From an uncultured Desulfobacterales bacterium (GTDB lineage Bacteria > Desulfobacterota > Desulfobacteria > Desulfobacterales > JAFDCJ01), in the NCBI GenBank assembly GCA_945787595.1, contig CALZJV010000722.1, positions 1 to 8,559 on the forward strand: a DNA stretch of 8,559 nucleotides, written 5' to 3'. How positions within the stretch are numbered: position 1 is the stretch's first letter; the number at the start of each line of letters is the position of its first letter. The position numbers and the translations under genes are program-made. Below the pieces are notes generated by a model, which saw only the letters and a program-made list of their open reading frames with translations, made no database searches and was not told the DNA's origin. Of this stretch, positions 1 through 5,965 are shown in pieces.

Positions 1-1
1 A

Positions 2-1576
2 GGAGATCGGGTATTGATTTACATGCCCATGATACCCGAGGCCCTTATCGCCATGCTGGCCAGTGCACGGCTCGGAGCGGTGCACTCGGTTGTTTTTGGT
101 GGATTTGCGGCCAAAGAGCTGGCGGTACGCATCGACGATGCCAAACCCAAAGTTATTGTCTGCGCTTCCTGCGGCATCGAGGTGGCGCGGGTGATCGCCT
201 ACAAACCCCTGCTGGATAAGGCCATTGAAATGGCGCAATCCAAACCGAGCGCCTGCATCGTCAAGCAACGACCCATGGAAGCCGCCGCCATGACCGACGG
301 CCGTGATCTGGACTGGGACAGCCTCATGAAAGACGCCCAGCCCCATGACTGTGTACCGGTGGCGGCCACCGACCCCCTTTACATTTTGTACACCTCCGGC
401 ACCACCGGGGTCCCCAAAGGGGTTGTGCGGGATAACGGCGGGCACCTGGTTGCCTTGAAATGGACCATGGGCGCCGTGTACAATATTGAAGCCGGCGATG
501 TCTACTGGGCGGCATCCGATGTCGGCTGGGTGGTGGGTCATTCCTATATCGTCTACGGTCCGCTGTTAAAGGGCTGTACGACCATCATATTTGAAGGCAA
601 ACCGGTGGGAACGCCGGATGCCGGTGTTTTCTGGCGGGTCATATCGGAGCACAACGTCAAGGTGATGTTCACTGCACCGACGGCCTTCAGGGCCATCAAA
701 CGCGAAGACCCCCGGGCGGAACTGATGAAAAATTATGACCTGTCGAATTTTAAAGCACTGTTTCTGGCCGGCGAGAGACTGGATCCGGACACCCTGAAAT
801 GGGCTGAAAACAGCCTGGGGGTTCCGGTGATCGACCACTGGTGGCAGACCGAAACCGGCTGGGCCATTGCCGGCAATTGTATTGGCCTGCATCATTTTCC
901 GATTAAAGAGGGCTCACCCACCAAACCGGCACCGGGATGGAATCTGCAGGTGGTTGATGCAAATTGCAATCCGATTAAATCCGGTGATATCGGCGCACTG
1001 GTGGTCAAACTGCCGCTGCCCCCCGGCAGTCTGCCGACATTGTGGAACAACGATCAGGGTTTTATAAAGGCCTATCTGGAGGAATTTCCCGGTTATTACA
1101 AGACGGCTGATGCCGGCTACATCGATGAAGACGGCTATGTTTTCGTGATGAGCCGCACCGATGATATTATCAACGTTGCCGGACATCGTCTTTCCACCGG
1201 GGCCATGGAAGAAGTCCTGGCCGATCATCCGGATGTGGCCGAATGTGCGGTGCTGGGAGTTGATGATAAACTCAAAGGCCAGGTGCCCATCGGTTTTCTG
1301 GTCTTGAATGCGGGGGTTACCCGCAGCCCGGATGAAATTATCAGAGAAACGGTCCAGATGGTCAGAGACCGGATCGGTCCGGTGGCTTCCTTTAAGACCG
1401 CGACGGTGGTCAAACGCCTGCCGAAAACCCGTTCCGGCAAGATCTTGCGGGGTACGATCCAAAAAATTGCCGACAATAAGCCTTATAAGGCCCCGGCCAC
1501 CATAGATGATCCCGTCATTTTAGATGAGATGGCCGAAGCATTGACCGGTATCGGATATGCAAAGGCAAAAGAATAG
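2..1576 (+). CDS. Propionyl-/acetyl-CoA synthetase (AMP-forming), 5'-truncated
   Basis: Acyl-adenylate-forming ligase that activates a short-chain acid (propionate or acetate) with ATP and CoA in the cytoplasm. The frame is open to the window edge, so 524 C-terminal residues are visible. Family members run to about 630 residues, so roughly 100 N-terminal residues lie outside. Numbering from the codon at base 2, the phosphate-binding loop YTSGTTGVPKG is at about 130-140, the adenylate motif WWQTETGW at 280-287, the hinge/A8 region HRLSTGAMEE at 395-404, and the A10 motif KTRSGKILRG carries the catalytic (acetylatable) lysine at about 480. The tail (ADNKPYKAPATIDDP) resembles PrpE/ACSS3-type propionyl-CoA synthetases more than classical Acs, but substrate choice is inference. 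The reading frame is intact, unlike the sensor genes nearby. Family certain; exact substrate uncertain. Confidence 0.93.
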   Translation, partial: GDRVLIYMPMIPEALIAMLASARLGAVHSVVFGGFAAKELAVRIDDAKPKVIVCASCGIEVARVIAYKPLLDKAIEMAQSKPSACIVKQRPMEAAAMTDGRDLDWDSLMKDAQPHDCVPVAATDPLYILYTSGTTGVPKGVVRDNGGHLVALKWTMGAVYNIEAGDVYWAASDVGWVVGHSYIVYGPLLKGCTTIIFEGKPVGTPDAGVFWRVISEHNVKVMFTAPTAFRAIKREDPRAELMKNYDLSNFKALFLAGERLDPDTLKWAENSLGVPVIDHWWQTETGWAIAGNCIGLHHFPIKEGSPTKPAPGWNLQVVDANCNPIKSGDIGALVVKLPLPPGSLPTLWNNDQGFIKAYLEEFPGYYKTADAGYIDEDGYVFVMSRTDDIINVAGHRLSTGAMEEVLADHPDVAECAVLGVDDKLKGQVPIGFLVLNAGVTRSPDEIIRETVQMVRDRIGPVASFKTATVVKRLPKTRSGKILRGTIQKIADNKPYKAPATIDDPVILDEMAEALTGIGYAKAKE

Positions 1577-1919
1577 CTAGGAAGGATAGCTAGGCAAATC
1601 TCAAATTACAAGCTCCAAATTACAAATAAATCTCAAATTACAATATACAATGACAAAAAAAGCTTTGAGATCGGAGTAGGCAATATTTATTACAACAAGC
1701 CTCACGCTTTGGCAAACTGAAATGTTCTTTCTTCATTATCATGTACCAGTTTGGAATTTTGAATTTTGGTGATTGGGATTTATTTGATGTTTGATATTTG
1801 TAATTTGTTATTTAAAAGTAACACGGAGCAAGCCTTTCCAGCCGGCACGGTGGACTGCCCAACTATATTATTACAAAAAATGATTAAACATCCTTGAAAA
1901 CCGGTGGTGAACTAAGACT
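1577..1919. repeat. Intergenic region with AT-rich imperfect inverted repeat
   Basis: A 343-nt stretch with no supportable gene. The left part has three exact copies of CAAATTACAA (1602-1611, 1616-1625, 1634-1643). The right part (about 1751-1815) is its imperfect reverse complement and includes an exact TTGTAATTTG at 1798-1807, so the whole can fold into a long imperfect hairpin. The central loop (about 1650-1750) shows no ORF. Right after the CoA-ligase stop, ATAGCTAGG occurs twice (1573-1581 and 1586-1594). The last 80 bases before the receiver gene hold an AT-rich TATATT (1864-1869) that could be a -10 element, but no convincing -35 accompanies it. No clear rho-independent terminator is visible. 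Confidence 0.7.
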
Positions 1920-2309
1920 ATGCCGAAAGAAATCCTGATAGTGGATGATGAACCCAGTATCGTCGTGCCCATCCAGTTTCTGATGGAGCAACAGGGCTAC
2001 ACTGTAATGGTGGCTGAAAATGGCGAAAGTGCCCTGGACATCATTTATAAATATAAGCCGGACCTCATATTACTCGACATCATGCTTCCCAGAATTGACG
2101 GATATGAGGTTTGTGAAATCGTCCGTTTAGATCCCAGGTACAGGGATATCAAAATTATTTTCCTAACCGCCAAAGGTCGTGAAGTGGAAATCGCCAAAGG
2201 TTTGGCACTGGGCGCCGATGCTTATATTACCAAACCCTTCTCGAATACCGAGCTGGTCTCCAAAGTCAAAGAACTTTTAGCCATTACCCATGAAACTGCC
2301 GAGGAGTAA
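1920..2309 (+). CDS. Stand-alone response regulator receiver (CheY/Spo0F-like) protein
   Basis: A 129-residue single REC domain with no output domain. The acidic pair D9-D10 (ILIVDDEPS), the phospho-acceptor D53 (LILLDIMLPRIDG), T83 (FLTAKG) and K105 (ITKPF) are all present, so the domain should bind Mg2+ and accept phosphate from a histidine kinase. A Shine-Dalgarno-like GGTGGTGA (1903-1910) lies 9 nt before the ATG. Its last 20 nt overlap the start of the HAMP-PAS gene, which suggests co-translation. Without an output domain it must act by protein contact or as a phosphate relay. Possible partners are the adjacent pseudokinase-exonuclease and the intact kinase encoded at 5066-5929; the choice between them is inference. 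Confidence 0.93.
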   Translation: MPKEILIVDDEPSIVVPIQFLMEQQGYTVMVAENGESALDIIYKYKPDLILLDIMLPRIDGYEVCEIVRLDPRYRDIKIIFLTAKGREVEIAKGLALGADAYITKPFSNTELVSKVKELLAITHETAEE

Positions 2310-3054
2310 ATTCTGGGGAGCTGTCGGCCTTTCCTTCGTGTCCCTGATCATCATCCTCACCATTTCCGCTGTCTGGTTTAAGCGTCAACTGACATCTGAT
2401 GAACTAAACTTAATTACCCATCTTTTGCGGCAGCTTATTGGCCCGCTCGTCATCATTAGTTTGCTACTGGCGGCGGTCTGCGTCTGGGCCGTGGAAGCTA
2501 TATTCCGTAATTATATCAGACCTATTCACAAAATTGCGGAAAAAGTATCATTGATCAACACCACAAATCCGTCCTACCGAATTGCGGGCCAAGGTGCAGG
2601 GGAAATCCGCCTGCTTTGCGAGCGCATCAACGAAGCCGCCCAGCGGCACGAAACCCTCGCAAAGCATGTGGAGGCCAAAGTCCAGATGGCCAAATCAGAA
2701 TTTGAACAGGAAAAAAATTCTCTGGCGGCTATTGTGACCGAGTTGCCTGAAGGTGTTCTGATCTGCAACCCCGACGGCCGGATTCTGCTGTATAACAACC
2801 GCGCCAAACAACTACTGACCGGTAGACCGGACAGGGATCAGGCCATTTCAGGTTCTCATGAATCCGAGCGTTATATCGGCCTGGGACGTTCCATCTTCGG
2901 AATCATCGATAAAAACCTCTTGGCGCATGTTATCGATCAAATCAACGGAAAACTGCAACAAAATGATCCCCAGGCAGTCTCTTATTTCGTGGTGCCGGGT
3001 ACGGATGATCGGCTGCTTCGGGTAGAGGCTGTCCCTGTTTTAACAGTGATTTGA
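2290..3054 (+). CDS. Membrane HAMP-PAS sensor module (N-terminal part of a broken sensor-exonuclease gene)
   Basis: A 254-residue N-terminal half of what looks like one larger sensor protein. Two hydrophobic helices (about 9-30 and 49-72) flank a very short loop, so there is almost no periplasmic sensor. They are followed by a HAMP-like linker (about 73-125, starting near YIRPIHKIAEKV), a charged coiled-coil stretch to about 147, and a PAS domain from about 145 (LPEGVLICNPDGRILLYNN). The PAS ends at the strand RLLRVEAVPVLT and then hits a stop. The usual last PAS strand (a GFVL..DIT-type segment) is missing. The next ORF resumes directly in the kinase-like helix, one frame over. The ATG overlaps the receiver gene by 20 nt, with no strong ribosome site of its own, which fits translational coupling. 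Domain calls are by pattern only. Confidence 0.8.
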   Translation: MKLPRSKFWGAVGLSFVSLIIILTISAVWFKRQLTSDELNLITHLLRQLIGPLVIISLLLAAVCVWAVEAIFRNYIRPIHKIAEKVSLINTTNPSYRIAGQGAGEIRLLCERINEAAQRHETLAKHVEAKVQMAKSEFEQEKNSLAAIVTELPEGVLICNPDGRILLYNNRAKQLLTGRPDRDQAISGSHESERYIGLGRSIFGIIDKNLLAHVIDQINGKLQQNDPQAVSYFVVPGTDDRLLRVEAVPVLTVI

Positions 3055-4397
3055 ATCTGGCTCTGCAAGCAGTTACCAGAGGATTCCGGGCATCGCTGGC
3101 CGGTATTCGCTCTGCCATTGAAACCATCATAGAGTATCCGAATATGGACATCGATCAGCTCGAAGAATTCAGAAAAATCATCCATAGAGAATCCATCAGC
3201 ATGGGTGAGCTTTTGGAGAGCAACTTGAGCTTTGATGCCAAAATAGGACTCAATCAGTGGCCGTTGACCACCATGTCCGCCGAAAATCTGACGGATCTGC
3301 TTTCGACCAGATCCCTCGAAAAGCTTCAGGTACAGATTCGGATGGAAGATATCGTTGATCCCCTTTGGGTAAAGGTTGACAGCTATTCCTTTCTGCTGGT
3401 GCTGCTTTTTCTAATCGACAAATTAAAGACCTTGATCGGCATCGAGGAGCTTACCTGCAGATTGACCGACCTGGATTGGTATGTCGGACTTGATTTGCTG
3501 TGGCCGGGCCCGCCAATAAAAATTGAAACCGTGCGCGAGTGGGAACAGGCGCCGTTGGTGTTCGAGCAGGAAGGATTGTCCCTGACACTTCGGGAAATAA
3601 TTGACCATCTCGGCTCCGATATTGGATCCTATGGATCCAAACGCTTGAAGGGCACATCATATTTGCGACTCTTTTTACCGGTTGTCGAGACTTTTGAACC
3701 CGAAGAGATCAGACGCCTGACTATTTTGCCGGAAAGCCGGCCGGAGTACTATGATTTTGATTTATTTAGCCGGTCGGAGCAGGTGGCGGAATTGGAGAAC
3801 CGGCCTTTGACGGAACTGACCTATACGGTATTTGATATGGAAACCACCGGCCTGAATCCTTCCGAAGGAGATGAAATTTTATCTATCGGCGCCATGCGAA
3901 TTGTTAACTGCCGCTTGTTGCGCGAAGAACGATTTGAACAGCTGGTTGACCCGTTGCGGAAAATCCCCTGGGAATCTGTGCAGATACACGGTATCCATCC
4001 GGAGATGCTCCTCGGACAACCGACCATCGACAAGGTCCTTCCCGGATTTCAAAAATTCTTAGAGAATACCATTCTTGTGGCTCACAATGCGGCCTTTGAC
4101 ATGCGTTTTTTGCAGATGAAGGAAGAACAAACCGCGGTCAAGATCATCAATCCGGTATTGGATACCCTGCTGCTGTCCGCTGTGGTGCATCCGTCGCACT
4201 CAAACCATGACCTGGAGGCGATCGCACAACGCCTGGGAGTCCGCATCCTAGGCCGTCATACCGCTATTGGGGATGCACTGGTTACCGCTGAACTATTTCT
4301 AAAATTGCTGCCGCTTCTGGCGCACAATGGTATCTATACCTTGAAGGATGCCCTGGCCGCCTCCCAAAAAACGTATTATGCGCGGATTAAATTCTGA
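3051..4397 (+). CDS. Degenerate histidine-kinase core fused to DEDDh 3'-5' exonuclease
   Basis: 448 codons from a TTG that overlaps the preceding stop (TTGA, 3051-3054). No ribosome site is seen, so this is probably the distal half of the HAMP-PAS gene rather than an independent gene. Residues about 5-60 look like a HisKA dimerisation helix (FRASLAGIR aligns with LRTPLTAIR), but the His position is R10. Residues about 106-211 follow the outline of a HATPase: the N-box-like VLLFLIDKLK has F120 and K124 where Asn is expected, the G1-like WPGPPI lacks the Asp, the G2-like GLSL is at 175-178, and the end GTSYLRLFLPV is typical. A DnaQ-type exonuclease follows at about 255-425: ExoI FDMETTGL (D262, E264), ExoII HNAAFD (D350), ExoIII H403-x4-D408. 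All four metal ligands and the general-base His are present. Likely a DNA or RNA exonuclease under sensory control; substrate unknown. Confidence 0.88.
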   Translation: MNLALQAVTRGFRASLAGIRSAIETIIEYPNMDIDQLEEFRKIIHRESISMGELLESNLSFDAKIGLNQWPLTTMSAENLTDLLSTRSLEKLQVQIRMEDIVDPLWVKVDSYSFLLVLLFLIDKLKTLIGIEELTCRLTDLDWYVGLDLLWPGPPIKIETVREWEQAPLVFEQEGLSLTLREIIDHLGSDIGSYGSKRLKGTSYLRLFLPVVETFEPEEIRRLTILPESRPEYYDFDLFSRSEQVAELENRPLTELTYTVFDMETTGLNPSEGDEILSIGAMRIVNCRLLREERFEQLVDPLRKIPWESVQIHGIHPEMLLGQPTIDKVLPGFQKFLENTILVAHNAAFDMRFLQMKEEQTAVKIINPVLDTLLLSAVVHPSHSNHDLEAIAQRLGVRILGRHTAIGDALVTAELFLKLLPLLAHNGIYTLKDALAASQKTYYARIKF

Positions 4398-4475
4398 CCT
4401 ACTGTTAGGTTTCGGGCTAAAGCAGGTATTAGGTGTCGGGTGTCAGGAGAGAATAGGTTTCGGGTGTCAGGTGTC

Positions 4476-4483
4476 AGGAGGGA
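4476..4483 (+). promoter_or_regulatory. Strong Shine-Dalgarno deciding the GTG start of the four-helix-bundle gene
   Basis: AGGAGGGA lies 4 nt before the in-frame GTG at 4488. It forms where the flanking GTGTCAGG repeat ends, so the repeat unit itself supplies most of the ribosome site. This favours 4488 over the upstream in-frame GTG at 4440, whose leader codons are only translated repeat. Confidence 0.6.
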
Positions 4484-4487
4484 TGTA

Positions 4488-4967
4488 GTGGCAGCTAAGA
4501 ATTTTTTGGAGGTTGAGGACCTTGAGGTCTACAGAAAGTTGTGTCGGTTGCACATTGATGTCTGCGACTTGACGCATGGATGGCCGAAGGAAGAGAAATA
4601 TGAATTGGGCAGCCAGGCAAGGCGCTCCTCAAACAGTGCACCTGCCCAGTTGGCCGAGAAAAATGATGACCGGCATATTCGCAACAAGATTGAGGGTGTG
4701 AATCGCGCCAGAGGTGAAGCTGCTGAGACAATTCATCACTTGTTCATGGCGAAACTCAAAGGTTACACCACGGGAAAGGCATTTCGAGAATTTCGGGATC
4801 GTTACAACGAGTGCATTCGCATGCTGAATGGATTGGAGAAGACATTAGAGCGCAAGGTTCCGGAACGAGAACGTCGCTGGCAGGTAGCAGAGGAATCGGC
4901 AGAGTACAGCTTAAACGATAAAGCCCACTCATCTGGTTGGCCCATTCCTTCAAAAATCGAAGCCTGA
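4488..4967 (+). CDS. Four-helix bundle protein (23S rRNA intervening-sequence type)
   Basis: 159 residues. Residues about 5-120 match the IVS-encoded / four-helix-bundle family: the entry motif VEDLEVYRKL, a mid motif SAPAQLAEK (about 50-58) equivalent to the family's S-[IV]-P-x-N-[IL]-A-E, and a closing LNGLEKTL (about 113-120). A charged tail of about 40 residues follows that is not part of the usual fold. Members occur inside 23S rRNA insertions, and the fold is shared with Avd of diversity-generating retroelements; their function is poorly known, with nucleic-acid binding suggested. It lies 90 nt after the exonuclease gene, same strand, and is flanked by inverted repeats absent from the neighbouring genes, which suggests a passenger rather than a member of the sensor operon. 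Start chosen at GTG 4488 from the AGGAGGGA site; an in-frame GTG at 4440 is the alternative. Confidence 0.82.
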   Translation: MAAKNFLEVEDLEVYRKLCRLHIDVCDLTHGWPKEEKYELGSQARRSSNSAPAQLAEKNDDRHIRNKIEGVNRARGEAAETIHHLFMAKLKGYTTGKAFREFRDRYNECIRMLNGLEKTLERKVPERERRWQVAEESAEYSLNDKAHSSGWPIPSKIEA

Positions 4968-5065
4968 CAACATTGCTCTCTCCCGACACCCGACACCTGT
5001 TCACACGCGACACCTGAAAACTTCATTTTCTTACAACATTTTGTCAGATTAAAAGTCCTAAGCGC

Positions 5066-5965
5066 CTAATGCCCGCTCTCGGCCCGATTTACCGGCAGTG
5101 AAAATGAGAACCTGGCGCCTCTGCCGGGTTCACTTTCGACCCAAATTCGGCCGTGGTGAAAATCGACAATGCGCTTGGTGATCGTTAAACCGATACCGGT
5201 TCCGGCAGGGCGACCCTGGGTTGGATTTTTGACCTGGTGAAATGGCTGGAATATTTTGCCCAGATCTTTAGGATTGATTCCGATGCCATTGTCCTGTACC
5301 TCGACGATCAGCTGATTGTCTGAGGATCGCAGACGAACGGCAATCATCCCACGGTCGGGATCACAGAATTTTACGGCGTTGGAAATGATATTCACCATGA
5401 CCTGAATAAGCCGGTCGCGATCGCCGGACACCCGGGGCACATCCGGGGCGAGATCCAGCGCGATGGTTATGTTTTTGTCATTAATTAGCTGAAGGGTGCT
5501 GTTGACGGCATCGTTGACGACCTCTTTTAGATCTAGTGACGAAACCGCCCAATCCATTTGGGCCGATTCGATTTTTTCGTAATCTAGGATCTGGCTGACC
5601 AGCCGGATCAGCCGATCGCTTTCTTTGATAATGATACCAGCAAAATTCTCGAGCTGGACCGGGTTGATGTTCGGGTTTGCCGAAAGAATTTCGGCCAGGG
5701 ACCGCACGGCGGTAAGGGGCGTGCGCAGTTCATGGGTAACCGTTGAGATGAAGTCATCTTTGAGCCGATCCAATTCCTGCAACCGCATATTGGCTTCCTG
5801 CAGGTCGGCCGTCGCTTTTTCCAATTCACGGCTGTGGGCAATTACCTGTCGGGTTTCATCGAGGATGTTGAGCACCTCTTCCAGACCCAGGGGTTCCTCT
5901 TTGACAACCGACGATACCATGATCCGCTGACCAGATCGGCGTCGGCCGTCATATAGTCGTCCCAA
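5066..5965 (-). CDS. Histidine-kinase half of SSS-type sensor kinase (HisKA-HATPase)
   Basis: A catalytically complete transmitter. Residues about 14-50 (RIMVSSVVKEEPLGLEEV) are the end of the STAC/linker segment found in CbrA/CrbS-like kinases. A coiled coil at about 40-68 (ATADLQEANMRLQELDRLKD) leads into HisKA with H78 in STVTHELRTPLT. The HATPase has an N-box with N192 and N196 (NIISNAVKF), G1 DNGIGI (225-230), G2 GTGIGL (255-260), and the ending GARFSFSLPV. It should autophosphorylate. The first 13 residues (MGRLYDGRRR...) are an out-of-frame reading of the symporter gene, so this is not an independent protein but the C-terminal part of the gene starting at 7794, shifted near 5930. No receiver gene follows on this strand; the stand-alone receiver at 1920 is the nearest candidate partner. 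Confidence 0.9.
   Translation of the reverse strand: MGRLYDGRRRSGQRIMVSSVVKEEPLGLEEVLNILDETRQVIAHSRELEKATADLQEANMRLQELDRLKDDFISTVTHELRTPLTAVRSLAEILSANPNINPVQLENFAGIIIKESDRLIRLVSQILDYEKIESAQMDWAVSSLDLKEVVNDAVNSTLQLINDKNITIALDLAPDVPRVSGDRDRLIQVMVNIISNAVKFCDPDRGMIAVRLRSSDNQLIVEVQDNGIGINPKDLGKIFQPFHQVKNPTQGRPAGTGIGLTITKRIVDFHHGRIWVESEPGRGARFSFSLPVNRAESGH

Larger units (their letters stand above)
4431..4998. repeat. GTGTCRGG-type inverted repeat enclosing the four-helix-bundle gene
   Basis: The left arm at 4431-4452 and the right arm at 4977-4998 are reverse complements at 21 of 22 positions. Both are built of tandem GGTGTCGG/GTGTCAGG units. The left side continues with further units (4462-4480), and the right side has one more (CGACACCTG near 5008-5016). 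A separate direct repeat, TAGGTTTCGGG, occurs at 4406-4416 and 4454-4464. The four-helix-bundle gene lies entirely inside the arms. Arms enclosing such a gene recall 23S rRNA intervening sequences, whose ends pair, but no 23S sequence is visible here, so this looks like a free-standing copy. Movement as a unit is inference; no target duplication was identified. Confidence 0.7.

Noticed and set aside
914..1462. 182-codon open frame on the minus strand within the CoA-synthetase gene
   Set aside because: It lies antisense over conserved synthetase motifs, has no recognisable domain or ribosome site, and is explained by the codon bias of the plus-strand gene.
1602..1643. CRISPR-like array of CAAATTACAA repeats
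   Set aside because: Units of 10 nt with spacers of 4 and 8 nt are far too short for CRISPR, and the right half is an inverted rather than direct copy.
1864..1869. TATATT as the -10 of a receiver-gene promoter
   Set aside because: No hexamer resembling TTGACA lies 16-18 nt upstream; the region is simply AT-rich.
3037..3054. Programmed -1 frameshift joining the PAS and pseudokinase ORFs
   Set aside because: The frames differ by -1 and a TTTTAACA run is nearby, but in frame it reads T TTA ACA, which does not re-pair in the A site after slippage, and no pseudoknot is evident. The apparent loss of PAS sequence also points to a deletion.
4440..4487. Upstream GTG start adding 16 residues to the four-helix-bundle protein
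   Set aside because: These codons are a translation of the flanking GTGTCAGG repeats, and a strong Shine-Dalgarno lies just before the GTG at 4488.
5625..5930. 101-codon plus-strand frame over the kinase gene
   Set aside because: It is antisense to HisKA and linker motifs of a clear histidine kinase and has no family features of its own.
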